From Pseudopithomyces maydicus (Eukaryota > Ascomycota > Dothideomycetes > Pleosporales > Didymosphaeriaceae): DNA of 64,000 bases. The stretch is from NCBI GenBank assembly GCA_026873275.1, contig JANTUC010000009.1:62001-126000 (forward strand), read 5' to 3'. This document shows, piece by piece, positions 33,681 to 45,348 of this stretch. A model generated the notes under the pieces. That model saw only the letters and a program-made list of their open reading frames with translations. It did not search any database and had not been told where the DNA came from. The position numbers and the translations under genes are program-made. Each line of letters starts with the position of its first letter. Positions within the stretch are counted from its first letter, which is position 1.

Positions 33681-34353
33681 TTATTAGTCCCAGACGAACC
33701 CGACTGTTCTATAGCCGCACTTATAGCATGCTCAATGCCAGACGTTGCGAGAACTCCCTGCTCAGTTATTTGTGTGATAATGTGTGCACGTGTCCTCTCA
33801 GGCTACTGTTACATCACTAAACGTTCTCATATCATATTTAAAGCACTAGTTATAACGACTCATTTTAATACCTCACTCTCTAGAATTGCACTTGTGTAGA
33901 GAAAACCTATTAACCGAAATAATTGTAGGGAGTCATATACGAAAGTATTCCGGTCGAAAAGTGGGCTCTGTTAGCATTGCGCTGCAGGGATTGAATGCCC
34001 TCAGCATTCTTCCAGCTTTGGGTCTAATAATAAGCTGACTGAATGGGATACAGGATTATTCGGTATGTTCATATTGATGGGCTTCAGACAAGGGGCCCTG
34101 ATCCCCGTGTCAAGCACTTGTACCTCTTGAGATCAGCCAAGTCGCACAGATCTGATTTAGTAGTAAAGCTTTATAAATCTGAACTATTCGCCCTCTATAA
34201 TGTTTTCGGGTGTTTCCGGTTTGAATTTCATCAACGAACCGCTAGCATGTAAATGCTGACGTTGACGCGCTCTCAGCAGTAATTTCACGCAACGTTTATT
34301 TTCTTCATACGTCACTACTGCACAGATCATTGACTATCCAATTCTTTCAAGTC
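33681..34353. other. AT-rich intergenic
   Basis: No gene or repeat recognised in this 670-bp stretch. Confidence 0.5.
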
Positions 34354-35963
34354 TTATTGAGCGCTAATATGCTCTTCTAACAGCTTAGCAACTTGAAACT
34401 TGCCATTTTCGTTTGCCCAATTGAGTGCGGTTTCTCCAGAGCTGGTCTTTTTCAATTTTGCGCCTTTCTGGAGTAGCAGTCCCACGATCTCGACATGTCC
34501 TGCCTGTGCAGCAACATGCAAGGCCGTTACGTTGTTTCTTGCCTTTCGATCGATGTTTGCTCCATGATCAATCAGCAGTTTTACAATATCGACCTTGCCC
34601 TTCCCTGATGCAACGTGCAGAGGCGGATCCCCTCGGTACCCTTGATTTCCGTTTGAATCTGCACCTTTTTCTAGAAAATACTTGATAAATTTGGCATGGC
34701 CTGCAATGTCCAACTGTTCTCCTTTCGGTATCGACATTACCGCTGTCATGAGTGGAGTTATTCCTTCGTCATCTGCAACATCGACCTTCGCTCGATCTTC
34801 GGGAAATTGAGCTGATTCACTGTCATGAGCCGCCTTGCTAAAGATATCGTCGCATAGTAACAGCCCCACAGCCTCCAAATGACCGTTGCGCGCCGCCATG
34901 TGTAGAGGAACTCGACCGTCTTTGTCCGGGGCAGTCTTGTCAGCCCCTTTGTCCAAGAGAAATCGTATTGTCTCGATTCGACCGAGATATGCTGCCATAA
35001 AAAGTGGAGACTTTAGCTTATAGTCGGGGGCCGAAACATCGGCGCCGTGTCTAATGAGCAATTCTATGATGTCAAGAGAACATTGCGAATAGGCTGCAGC
35101 AACGACAGGAGGTGGGACATCCCAGCTTGTGCCAGTGACCTTCGCTCCGTGGTCCAAAAGCATCTTAACGAGGCGTATGCTGTTGGAGAAAATAGCAGCG
35201 TTGAGTGCTAATTCTCGGTCCGTTGTGATTCCCAAAGCACTTTCGTAAGAAAGAATAGTTTCCATGACTCGAATATTGTCAGGATTGTCTTTCATAGCCC
35301 ATATCAATGGGGTCCGCCTCTCTTCATCTGTAGCTGCCAAGTCGGCGCCTTTATCGATCAGATATCTGACCACCTTATCATGGCCTCCTTCCGCGGCCCG
35401 GTGGAGAATGGTACACCCATCTTTGGTTGTACGGCGAAGAGCCTGCTCGTTTATTCCTATGAACTGCATGATTTCCAAATGTCCGTTACTTGCGGCGAAA
35501 TCCATGGCGCACCAGCTGGACCGAACGGATTTACCCATTTCGGCCCCGTATTCAACCAGGAGTTTGACGACAGTAAGGTTACCGGAAGCCGCGGCCAAAG
35601 TGATAGGGAGATAGTTTTTTTTGTAGAATTTTTCGCATCCACTCCATTCTCTAGAAGAATTTTAGTTATTCTCTCATCGCCACACCTTGTTGCAGCCACC
35701 AATGCCCTTTTGAGTGCATAATCCCTTATTTTGAGCTGGCTGGGACAGGGAAAGAATCTAAGCACGACGTTTTCGAAGCCCCTTTCAGCAGCCCAGGGCA
35801 AAGCTGAACAGCTGAAACGCAGGATATTGAAGCGGTAAAGTTGGTCGATTAACAGGGAGTAGATGCGCCTGTTGCTTCGGGCAAAAGCGTTGATGTCCTT
35901 TTCAGAGGATAGATGCTCGGCTATTGAAGCTAGCAATTCGTTCGGGAGGTCGAGCAGCACCAT
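34354..35963 (-). CDS. F-box/ankyrin-repeat protein
   Basis: Begins with an F-box-like segment (residues 4-45, LLDLPNELLASIAEHLSSEKDINAF and YRFNILRF). Ankyrin repeats fill the rest; clear units include GCTILHRAAEGGHDKVVRYL, RVPLHMAARNGHLEAVGLLL, DPPLHVASGKGKVDIVKLL and TALHVAAQAGHVEIVGLLL. F-box proteins recruit targets to SCF ubiquitin ligases; the ankyrins would bind the target. The first part stops at 35457 while the ankyrin frame runs from about 35610 to 34354. One more T in the T8 run at 35615-35622 joins them. An ordinary slip mutation is also possible in so long a run, so real inactivation cannot be excluded. Confidence 0.8.
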
Positions 35964-36240
35964 GGTACTTGCTATTTGATGTTACGACGAGATCAAGTTG
36001 AACGTGATGTTTGTGACCTTTTATACATGTAACGCAAGGCAGACGCAGCTCGCCAACAGGATCATGTACGCACGGTGCGCTTACGTGGCACTGCCCAGAA
36101 AGCGGATACGTTACGATATCGCCCAGGCAGGGGTGCAGTGTGGGATTTCGATTTTCTTACTTCACCCCCACGGCATTGTTAGACAGCAATCTTTCATTAT
36201 CAAAACGAGAACGTACAATCGTCATGTTTGAATCAATGCT

Positions 36241-37644
36241 CTACTTCTTTCTACGTAAAATCCTATTCATGCTCTCTTGGTCAAGAGCCATATTCTCTTT
36301 GTGCAGATTTGGCCAATCCTGCTCTCTTCTTTCTCCACTAGTTTCGAACTCATACATAGCCCCTGATCTATCTGCTTCGGGCCAGTGCGTTGGTAGGACT
36401 CCATTATCAAAGGTAACATACCTCCTTGGAAACATCCTGTTTCCACAAGCGTCACGGCTGTTGACGGAGTAATTCGATGTATAGTCGAAGCGAAAATCCG
36501 CGAGATTGGGCAAGGAATCGTGAATCCGGTCAATAAACGTGTTCCATCTGGTGTCGTATGAATAACATTTACCGTAACCGCCAGAGTTGACCATGGGTTT
36601 CCAGTCGTGCGTTTTGACGTTCCATTCTTCCAAATTCTCACCATCGATCCGAATCTTCGATAGAATCATGCAGTTGTGCAGGGTGAGTTTGCGAAGTGAC
36701 TTGATTGAAAGAATCCAGTTGATATCATCGTCGTGCGCAAGCGTGTAGTATCCAAGAGCCAATGCTTCAAGCTTCGGGAACGAAATCCCACTAGGGTCAA
36801 AATAACCGGGAAAGGGACCCCAATTTTCTCGCAAAGAATAGATTGACAATGCCTTGAGGTGGCTAGACACAGGTTCAAGCCATGAATAGCAAAGATAGAA
36901 AGGAAACGTTTGAAGTTCCTTTTTCAGATAGTCATGGTCCGGCCCATGTTCGTTGTGTTCCTGGATGAGACCAAGATGTAGTTCTTCCAGGCCGCCCATG
37001 ACAGTATCAAACTCGTCCGAAGTGGTGAGATTCAAGTACTCGCAGTTTTGAAGGTTGACGATGGTCAACTTGCGGACTTTTCTGCTGTCCTCTGGCCTTT
37101 CCGAAACCGCCGAAAAGATGATCTGTAGCGCGCGTTCACGGAAAGATGACGATTCTACCACGTCATCCCAAAAACTATGGTCCTCACCCACACAATCTTC
37201 TGTAAAGACAATCTCCACAGAATCCACATTTGGGAATCGGGAAATTGCTTTGATTGCTTTACTGAAATCATTGGGGTTCCAAACTTCGTCGAGTTCTTCT
37301 CCTTCTCCTTTTTCTTCTTCTTTTTCTTCTTCATTATCACTATTTCCGCCGTGTATGCTCCAAAGATCATCCTCGTAACCGCTGTCTGGTCTCGGTTCAA
37401 TAACAACGTGGCGGGGAATCTGCCGAAGTATTTCACTCTGTCCAATGCTGTTCCAAGAATCCATGTGGCGTTCATCCCGCGATAGATATACCTCACGGAA
37501 AAGCTCCTTCGACGCGTGCTTGTCTAATGTCTTGCAAACCAGTCGGATATTTCTAAGGTCTCCCTTACTATCAATCTGCTTCACAATATGCGCTACCAGT
37601 TCAGGTGCAAGACCGAGAAGCTGAGGACCCATCCGGTTCTCCAT
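36241..37644 (-). CDS. F-box domain protein
   Basis: Single intact exon, 467 residues. Residues 8-55 are a fungal F-box (LGLAPELVAHIVKQIDSKGDLRNIRLVCKTL). An acidic Glu-rich insert (residues about 105-120, EEEKEEEKGEGEE) follows. The remainder has leucine-rich-like strands (LEELHLGL, LEALALGYYTLA, LRKLTLHNCMIL) and ends with a basic RILRRKK. It is expected to be a substrate adaptor of an SCF ubiquitin ligase; the target is unknown. It lies upstream of the F-box/ankyrin gene on the same strand, separated by 277 bp. Confidence 0.8.
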   Translation of the reverse strand: MENRMGPQLLGLAPELVAHIVKQIDSKGDLRNIRLVCKTLDKHASKELFREVYLSRDERHMDSWNSIGQSEILRQIPRHVVIEPRPDSGYEDDLWSIHGGNSDNEEEKEEEKGEGEELDEVWNPNDFSKAIKAISRFPNVDSVEIVFTEDCVGEDHSFWDDVVESSSFRERALQIIFSAVSERPEDSRKVRKLTIVNLQNCEYLNLTTSDEFDTVMGGLEELHLGLIQEHNEHGPDHDYLKKELQTFPFYLCYSWLEPVSSHLKALSIYSLRENWGPFPGYFDPSGISFPKLEALALGYYTLAHDDDINWILSIKSLRKLTLHNCMILSKIRIDGENLEEWNVKTHDWKPMVNSGGYGKCYSYDTRWNTFIDRIHDSLPNLADFRFDYTSNYSVNSRDACGNRMFPRRYVTFDNGVLPTHWPEADRSGAMYEFETSGERREQDWPNLHKENMALDQESMNRILRRKK

Positions 37645-38961
37645 GACTTTTCTTTCAAATGTGGTGGTCTAGATCTTCCTCTTCCAATTGCGATGGCCTA
37701 GATGGGCACAGTGTTTTGTAGACGACGATTGCGAACTCAACAAGCGACAGATGACTTAGGTAGGTATGAACTTCCCGCTCTTGGTTACGGGGAGACAATG
37801 TGGTTTATAAACGTACGCCGCACGCACTAACGAGGCGCCGTGCTGACATCCACATATGGACGTGGCGCAGGCAACAACCGGCGCTATTCCGAATTCCAGC
37901 CACGAGCCTAGAACATTTCAGGCACCACGGGACTAGGGCGACGCTAGAGTGCGTAGGATTCATACTGCTGTACATGAGGTTCGCTTGAAGACCACATAAT
38001 ATACATCTCTTCTCAAGCTACCAAACCCCATTAATGTCTACTTATCGACCTTTTGAGAACCGTTTAACAAGGAACTGCTACGAAGAATCACGCACTACTA
38101 ATGGCTCAGTTGGAACAACAGATGTTTTCACACAATATTTCACCATGATTTAATTAGGTCCATCACCAAGGTACCCCAAGCACTGAAGATGCACATATAC
38201 ATGAAGATGGCTTTATAATCATCGCTCGCTCAATCCAAGCCCGCGATCTCATCTATCACTACATCACTCGGGGTTGCTATCCACCAGTGACCAGCATCAC
38301 GACTCTGTAGGTCTAAAAACCATCACGAATGTCGCACCCATCTTGACGGTACACGACGAGAATATTGCTCCAGATTTCTCCACCTAATGAACTCACTGAC
38401 AAACTAGTACCACCTCCACGCATCTGATGAAATACAATGTAGAGCCATTGCTAGAGCTACGCAGCTCAACGTACGGGTTTAAAAAAAAACTTCTCAGTAA
38501 CGTATCAACTATGTTTCTCTACGAGAGGAAATTGTAAACTTTATGTAGAACGAGATCTACATATTTCTTAGTTGTGAGGACAGACAGTCATGCCCCTTAT
38601 TCTCCGCTCAAGAATATCCTCAACCAGGTTTCCACAAAGTGTGGCGTCTGTTCTTCTTTGTGTTGATATACATATACGTAGGAAAGGTACTGAAAATCTT
38701 TAAAGTAGGAAGAAAATAATTTTCAAAACGAAGGATACTCAGGTACCAGAGTAGCGTAGCTGGATATTTTTCGACGCGTGAGGAGTAAAGAATTTCATAG
38801 AAAAAAAACAAAGTGATGGGTGCATAGCACACGAAGCGAACAAACATTCAATGAGCAACCGAGAAAAAAGAACAGCGGATCTAACGCGTATGTATACCAT
38901 CTCTTCTCTCTAAACACCTTTTCCCTCCCATCTATATACACGCACCATCCCCCCTCCCCCT
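37645..38961. other. AT-rich intergenic
   Basis: About 1.3 kb with no supported gene; AT-rich, with short A and T runs. Confidence 0.5.
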
Positions 38962-40343
38962 CTAAAGCCTACTCCCTCCTTTCTTAAACTCCTCCTCCAA
39001 CACCATCCCCACCGGCCCCCCCTACTCCCATCCCCCTTCCACTCCCCCTCGGGCACCCGCTCCGCAGGCCACGCCCACCTCTCCCTGAACTCCTCGGGCG
39101 TCCTCCCCGCCACACACTCCAATATGCTATCCCCAATGACGGGCAGAAACTTGAACCCATGGCCGCTTCCCCCGTCGCCACGAACAGGCCTTTCCACTTC
39201 GGGTGGTGCGTGATGAGGAAGTCGCCGTCGCGCGTGTCCGTGTACCAGCATATGCGGGTCTTGGTGAAGGGGCGGCTGGGGATCGCGAGGGAGGGGTGAA
39301 CGGAGGCGAGGAAGTCGCGGCAGGCTTTGCGGCCTTCGAGGGGGATGAGGAGGTCCGGGTCGGTGACGTGGGTGTATGGGAGGGAGACGGTGATTGTTTC
39401 GTGCGGGTCCTGGGATTCGGGGTGGGGGATGGTGGTCGGGTTTGTGTAGCCGTGGCCGTGGCGGGCGACCTTGAGGTTGCGCTTGGCGGGCGGGATGATG
39501 AAGAGGGCGTTGCTGAGGTTGAGGATGGTCGGCCGGCGCGACATGGAGGCTTCTTCGGCGGCGGAGATGGGCATGTAGCATAGGACTTGGCCGGTGGACT
39601 TGCAGATGCCGCGGAGGTCGATGAGGGAGGCGGACCAGGCGCCTGCCGCGAGGATGGTGAGGTCTGCGCGGAGTTCTGAGCCGTCGGCTAGGATGGCGCC
39701 CGAGACGGTGGAGGCGTCGAAATCGAAGAGGAGTTTCTTCACCGAGGCAGTGACGAAGTTGACTCTGTTAAGCTTGTCGATTTCGTTCCGGAGCCACACC
39801 ATGGCGGCTTCCGCGTCGGCCCAGCCAGAGCTCCAGTTTACATAGCCGGTGCGACCGCATGCTTCCTCGGGGAAACGTTCCAGGCCGCACACGCGACCGA
39901 TTTCTTGGGCGGAATTGAGCACTTCGATGTTGTCCACGCCGATGTTCTTCACGTTTGCGAGGGAGTCGCCCACATATTTCTGTTCGGGGCCCGATGCGGT
40001 CACACAGAGGCCGACCTGGTGGTAGTGTTCTGGGGCAAAGTCGGTTCGCCACCGCTTCTGAGCGATGGTAGCGAGGCGCGCGTATGGGCCAGCGGCGTAG
40101 TCGGGACGAATGATACGCGAGGAGTCAACCTGCGGGTTGTTAACTGCAAGATCATGGGAAACTGTGGTTAGGGCCAGAGCAACATACACTTGAGCCGTCG
40201 GTGGAAGGGAATGTGTTCCTGTCGACGACAGTAATCGAGGTGTTCTGATATTCAGGATTTCTACACAGAGCCCACGCAGTGGACAATCCAAAGGCACCAC
40301 TGCCGATGATAAGGACAGACGAGGGGGTATCGCTGGGCGCCAT
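38962..40343 (-). CDS. FAD-dependent amine/amino-acid oxidase (DAO family)
   Basis: Member of the DAO family that includes sarcosine oxidases and fructosyl-amino-acid oxidases. Exons 40343-40190 and 40143-38962. The N-terminus has the FAD dinucleotide fold (SVLIIGSGAFGLSTAWAL) and an Asp/Glu-type end (VVDRNTFPS); later come DSSRIIRPDYA, LTILAAGAWS, RICWYTDTRDGDFLI and the FAD-contact end GSGHGFKFLPVIGDSI. Substrate cannot be assigned. Two breaks, each explained by one lost base, lie at the C5 run 39169-39173 (VATG|GSGHG) and the C7 run 39016-39022. Corrected, the protein ends at 38962; uncorrected, the open frame runs to 38984 with an artificial Gly/Arg tail. Confidence 0.86.
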
Positions 40344-40528
40344 GAACGCGAGGTATAATAGCAAATTCAAGTCACAAGCAAAAACGTATGTACAGAAACA
40401 CAAGGGCGGAGCTCAGAACACGCCATGGTGCGGGCTACCCTAGAAATGTTTTTGCGGAGAAGCGCCCGATATCGCGAGGTTCGGTGCTCGCATCGGCTCA
40501 CGCCGGTCTAAAGATTTCTGGACGAACC

Positions 40529-41748
40529 ATGGAGCTTGGGCCACCTCGCCAACGGACCCTTGCAAGGCCTGCAACGACATGTTTCCATCTGCAATTGAAC
40601 CGCCACGTCGCTCGTTCTCTGCCTGCAGAGCACCACGATCGAGTCGCCATGGCCAAATTACCCAAGCCGCCTAGAGGCTTCACGAAGCCCCCGTCCCGCC
40701 GACTCCCCCACGAGCCCGACCGCAGTACCCCGGACCCCGTCAAGTGTTTCCCTCCAACGGACGCGAAGCAGCAAAGCGAGTATGGGAGGAGCGGCCGAGG
40801 ATCGCGGACAGCATGCTCTCCGAGGAGGCTAAACGTGCGCCTACCCACATCAACAAGGTGCGGAGATGGCGGCAGATACCCATCTTCCTGGGCGGCATGA
40901 CGGCCTTTGTTCTGGGAATGTATGGCGTGCAGCTCTACTACTCGATCCAGAATGCCGAGGAGATTGGAGATCTGCCAGAGGACTTCATCGACCGCTTCGA
41001 CAAGGAGGCCGATGGTTACGACGAGAAGGTGAACATGGCCGAAACGCTGCTGCTTCTCAACATGCGCCGGAAGGACATCACAAGACGAGTGCGCGGCCAC
41101 GTTCTGGAGGTGGCTGTGGGAACGGGCAGAAATATACCATACTACCCGACCAAGCAATGCGCGACCGTGACATTGCTGGACTACAGTGCGCCCATGCTGG
41201 CAGTCGCCAAGCGCAAGTGGAAGGATACACACCCCGAATACTTTAGCCGTGTGTTTTTCAAGCACCAGTCCGCTCTCCAGCCCATCACACCGCCCTTCGA
41301 TGCCCGCGACGGCTACGATACCGTTGTACAGACCATGGGCTTGTGTTCCACGCCCGATCCCGTCAAGCTGCTGCACAACCTCGAAGCTGCCACCAACGAA
41401 GACGGCGGACGGATACTCTTGCTCGAGCATGGGCGATCGCACTACCAATGGTTGAACGACATGCTCGACAAGACAGCGCCGGGTCATGCAGATGCGCACG
41501 GATGCTTCTGGAACAAGGACATTGGGGAAATCGTTGAGAAGAGTGGACTGGAAGTCGTCAACTTGAAGCGATACAATCTTGGTACGACGTGGTGGATTGA
41601 GCTGAAGCCGCGGCAGGGCAAGGGGTATACGCGCCCTGTCTCTGCGGCAATCGTTGATGCTGTAAAGGGAAGCGGAGAGCAGGCGCCTGTGTCACCTGCA
41701 TCCGGGTCTGGGGTGCCGCAGCGGTCATGGTGGAGTCTCTGGAGATGA
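40529..41748 (+). CDS. mitochondrial methyltransferase, OMS1-like
   Basis: Class I SAM-dependent methyltransferase resembling yeast Oms1, an inner-membrane mitochondrial protein. The start at 40529 (MELGPPRQRTLARPA) gives an Arg-rich presequence; a later Met at 40651 is possible. A membrane segment follows (PIFLGGMTAFVLGMYGVQLYY), then FDKEADGYDEKV, the SAM-binding motif HVLEVAVGTGRNIPYY, TLLDYSAPML, and LLHNLEAATNEDGGRILLLEHGRS near motif III. One frame break lies at AAG|CAGC, 40766-40769, between PTDAK and AAKRVWEERP, explained by one lost G. It diverges from the oxidase gene, with starts 186 bp apart. Confidence 0.84.
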
Positions 41749-44061
41749 GCATGCTAAAGGGCTCCCTACTGCATGCCGAGCCGACGCGCGCAGCTGCAGC
41801 TGGATCCATCAACACGCACCAGGCGATTCGGGCGGTGGCACCGCGAATGGCGAGATTTCGATCATCATGGCCAAACTGTACACTACTGTATATCAGACAC
41901 AGCTGCGGAGTCAGCTCCATGCTGTTACTTCAATTTCACGACGTAGTGGAGAAGTAAATTAAGATGAGGGGCGGAAACGTCTAGATGAGGAAATACCAAC
42001 ATCACTTGCAACTCAAGCGAGGAGATCTGAGATTCTGCACCTCCACCTCCACATCCTCCAAGCTGATAGCCAGAGCACCAATTCCGCGAACACGGGTCTT
42101 ATCAAGGCCTAACGGGTATCAATGCCGCCGTTCGCGACGGACACTGCTGTCTCATGATGATGAGCTCATAGCTCGACGTGAGCTTTGTCTAAAGTTTGGC
42201 CTTGCTCGAGAAGGTCGACGACCTAGACGGCGCTTACGAACAACTCCCGTGGCTGACATGCATAACTGACTCGTCCTACCGCTGCCAGCGACCGCCAAAC
42301 AAACAAACAAAGCGCGAGCCGCAGATGCATCGCTGCAGATGTTCGCGATAGGCTTGCGAGTGACGATGGCGGTAGCCCACATGGAGTGCGCTACCCTCTG
42401 GACGATTCGTCGGCCCCAGCGGAGTGCATCCGAAGCGTGCGCGACACCTTCCCAACCCCACAAAAAGTGACGAAGCAAGCAGACGCCTTGTGTGATGCAG
42501 GCGGCCTGATCGGGGATAGATATGCATGTACCCCTTGCCGAATCGCAGGCTCAGTGATTGGCATGGTGGCACGTCGCGTGCGTTGTCATAAGCGATGGAT
42601 GCACTGTGGGTGGGCCGGCGTGTGAAACATGGGTCCTGGTCGGTTGCTTTTGCTTCCAGAAGTCGAGGCGGCGAGCTGGCGGTTTCGGATGGGTTGATGG
42701 AGCGACCGAGGTGAGGCTTCGAAGGGGTTGGATGGGGGGCGCTCACATGGTCCCGCTGGCTTCCGTTGATGCGCGCCCTCTCGTGGCAGCACGGATGCCA
42801 GCTGGACGGAAGAATTCGGCGAATGCAGCGCCGTTGCGCACAGCCCAGGCCGGTCATCTGGTTGCGAAGGAAAATTCATGGCAAAAAAATGTTAGTCTCA
42901 CCGCTCGTCGAAAATCCGGCACGGCGTCGTTGAGGCTAAATCGCTAGGTTGTCAGGGGGGCCTGCACAACGGATCGCTGGAAAGTATGCGACACCAATAA
43001 TCGCCATCATCACCCATCACGGCTGCTCAAACCTGCCTGTTCGGATGCCCGAGGCGGTCAGCGGGCCGCATCGAGCTGGTGACGACATGCTCGGCAGCTG
43101 CTCGGAAGGGCAATGGGGGTGGTGATGAAAGCAGAGGCCGTGGGTGGACGGCCTCTTTTTTTTTTCAGGGGCACAGGTTGGAGGCTGCCGTGAATGAAGT
43201 AATAGCTCGCAACGAGCACGGGAGAGCCCCTCCACGGCCACCAGCAGAGACTGGCGCGTCCGCATGGTGCAGGTACTGCGTGTTAGCATTTGCTGTGGCA
43301 GCGACGGCTATCGATAGTAGCCCGCCGTGATGCACCTGGGCATGCACATGGTGTGGAAACTTTGGACGTGAAAGTGCCACAGTCCGGTCAGCCCGCTCGC
43401 CCCCATTGGCCGTGTCCACCCATCTCAGCTTTGCTAGCCAGAGCGGGCGACCGAGAAAGGCTCTAAAAGTAGATGCTGTCATATCCTGGCGCGCACCCAG
43501 CGATGATATCCCTGAAATACACATTCACTGCGCACGGCCGCCCCCTCGGAGCCTAGCTGGTCCTCTTCAAACCGTGCTCTGCTCCACTCAACCTCCTCCT
43601 CCTCTCTCACGATCTCCCCTCTCTCGAACCCTTCCAGGGACCACCAACACACCTCGCCGCCCACTGCCCCTAATCGTCCTCGGTGACTTCATTCCTGACG
43701 TCGGTGCATCTCTGCTCAGGAGGCGGACGCCAGCGTAACCACACCTCACCACACACCTACTTGCAAGAAGCGACGGCTGGGCTGTCAGCACCACGCATCG
43801 GGTGTGCATCCCGTCTTATTTGTTTATCATCGCCTCCCGAACACACCAATCCACGCGTGAGCGAGCAGGCAGAAGTGTTGCACGCTGCCTTGCATAGAGC
43901 GGTAACGCTTCAGGTAAAGGCCGCTGCATCCGCATTCCACGGCCAATAGGGCCTCTGCCATTCGGACGGGACAACCGCCTTTCGCATCCCTCGCCCGCGA
44001 ATTTACTCTCGCTGCTACATTCTCTGCGACCTGCACACACACCCACACATCCACACACATC
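41749..44061. other. long intergenic region
   Basis: About 2.3 kb with only overlapping, unsupported open frames (longest 193 codons on the minus strand). GC content is moderate. A pyrimidine-rich stretch (43560-43630) and CACACA repeats (44033-44060) probably belong to the promoter and 5' leader of the next gene. Confidence 0.5.
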
Positions 44062-45348
44062 ATGGGCTACAACACGCGCCGGAAGTCGCTGTCGCTGCCG
44101 TCGCTGGGCATCGCGCTGCCGGGCGGCCCGCGAGCAGTTCGATCGCCGCCCACCACCGCCGACTCGCTGCACGTCGCGAAGAAGCTCAAACGCTCACACT
44201 CGGGCTCAACATCGTCGACGCCTGCCTCGCCACCGCGGATGCCAGCGCTGCGCTTCGATGAGCGCCCCAAGAGCAGCGCCGGCCGCGTCGCCGACACCCC
44301 GCCACCGTCGCCAGGCGGCGAGTCGGGCCAGACAAAGGTCGACACCCAGGGCATCGACGACATCATTGTCGTGGGCGTCATCGAGCAGCTCCAGAAGACG
44401 GGCAACCGCCCCCACCTCCTCAAAGAGCTCGCCACCGTGCTGTCGCCCACCATTCCCATTGTTGAAAGGTACGTACCCAGTGTCGCCGCCCCTAGCCCAT
44501 GCGCTAGCTCTCCGTTGCTCGCGCTGACCAGTAACAGCTCCGCCAATCCTGCTGCCATCATTTCATCGCGCCTGGCTACTTACCTCAAGCGCAACTGGTC
44601 CGCCCTGTCGCGGTGTCCCCTCGACAAGAAGCTCGTCGGCACCCACCCCAAGCGCGTCTACTACTTCCTCACCACCTCGCCGCACCAGCCCATACCCGAA
44701 GACTCAGGCAACCTGGCGGGCGCCACGCGCATCATCACGCCGTCGCTGTCTTCCGCTGCCTCCGACGATAACGATGCCGACATGCACGGCCGCGACGTGA
44801 GGTCGCCCTCGCCCGAACTGGATCTCTCCGACTACGACGACTCGGTCAGCGACCCCTTCAGCAATCCGACACACCCGCCCACCACCCACAACATCGCGCA
44901 CAACCGCCGCGCGCAGTCGCCGCCGCTGGAAAGGGACGAGCGCGAGTTCACGCAGACGGCATCGTCATTACAGGAGCGCAGGAAGAGCCAGCAGGCCGAA
45001 CGCGAACGCTCGGCCAGCGCTGCTGCTGAAAATGCGCAGCGCCCCGACGTCGCCATGGACGACATCTTCGAGCTGGAAGAGACGGAAGAGAGCGCGGCGA
45101 AAAAGAACTCGGAGACGGCGGCTGCCCTCTTCGGCGAGATGGAGCACGCGACCTTCGACCCCGTCCTCACCATCAGCAGTCCGCTTCTCAAGCCCTCGGC
45201 GCTACACATCGAGATGCCGCCGCCCGTGTTCTCCATCGAGACGGGCGAGTCGTGGGCCCTGAAGATGGAAGACGCCGAGTGGGATGAGCTGAAGAGCCCG
45301 GAGAACATTGAGCTGGATGAGCTCGACGACTTGTTCGGCGGGTATTGA
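44062..45348 (+). CDS. GDS1-like winged-helix protein
   Basis: Exons 44062-44468 and 44538-45348. The GDS1-type winged-helix core is read across the junction: DDIIVVGVIEQLQKTGNRPH, LKELATVLSP, then NPAAIISSRLATYLKRNWSA and THPKRVYYFLTT. The rest is disordered and acidic with a C-terminal LDELDDLFGGY. Yeast Gds1 is a nuclear regulator linked to respiratory growth; the role here is inferred. The 69-nt intron (GTACGT...GCTGACC...CAG) has no stop and a length divisible by three, so retention would add 23 residues in the middle of the winged helix. Confidence 0.78.
   Translation: MGYNTRRKSLSLPSLGIALPGGPRAVRSPPTTADSLHVAKKLKRSHSGSTSSTPASPPRMPALRFDERPKSSAGRVADTPPPSPGGESGQTKVDTQGIDDIIVVGVIEQLQKTGNRPHLLKELATVLSPTIPIVERYVPSVAAPSPCASSPLLALTSNSSANPAAIISSRLATYLKRNWSALSRCPLDKKLVGTHPKRVYYFLTTSPHQPIPEDSGNLAGATRIITPSLSSAASDDNDADMHGRDVRSPSPELDLSDYDDSVSDPFSNPTHPPTTHNIAHNRRAQSPPLERDEREFTQTASSLQERRKSQQAERERSASAAAENAQRPDVAMDDIFELEETEESAAKKNSETAAALFGEMEHATFDPVLTISSPLLKPSALHIEMPPPVFSIETGESWALKMEDAEWDELKSPENIELDELDDLFGGY

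Noticed and set aside
31797..38961. Transposon or RIP-degraded element as the cause of the AT-rich segment
   Set aside because: No terminal repeats, transposase or reverse-transcriptase remnants were seen, and the genes inside are largely intact.
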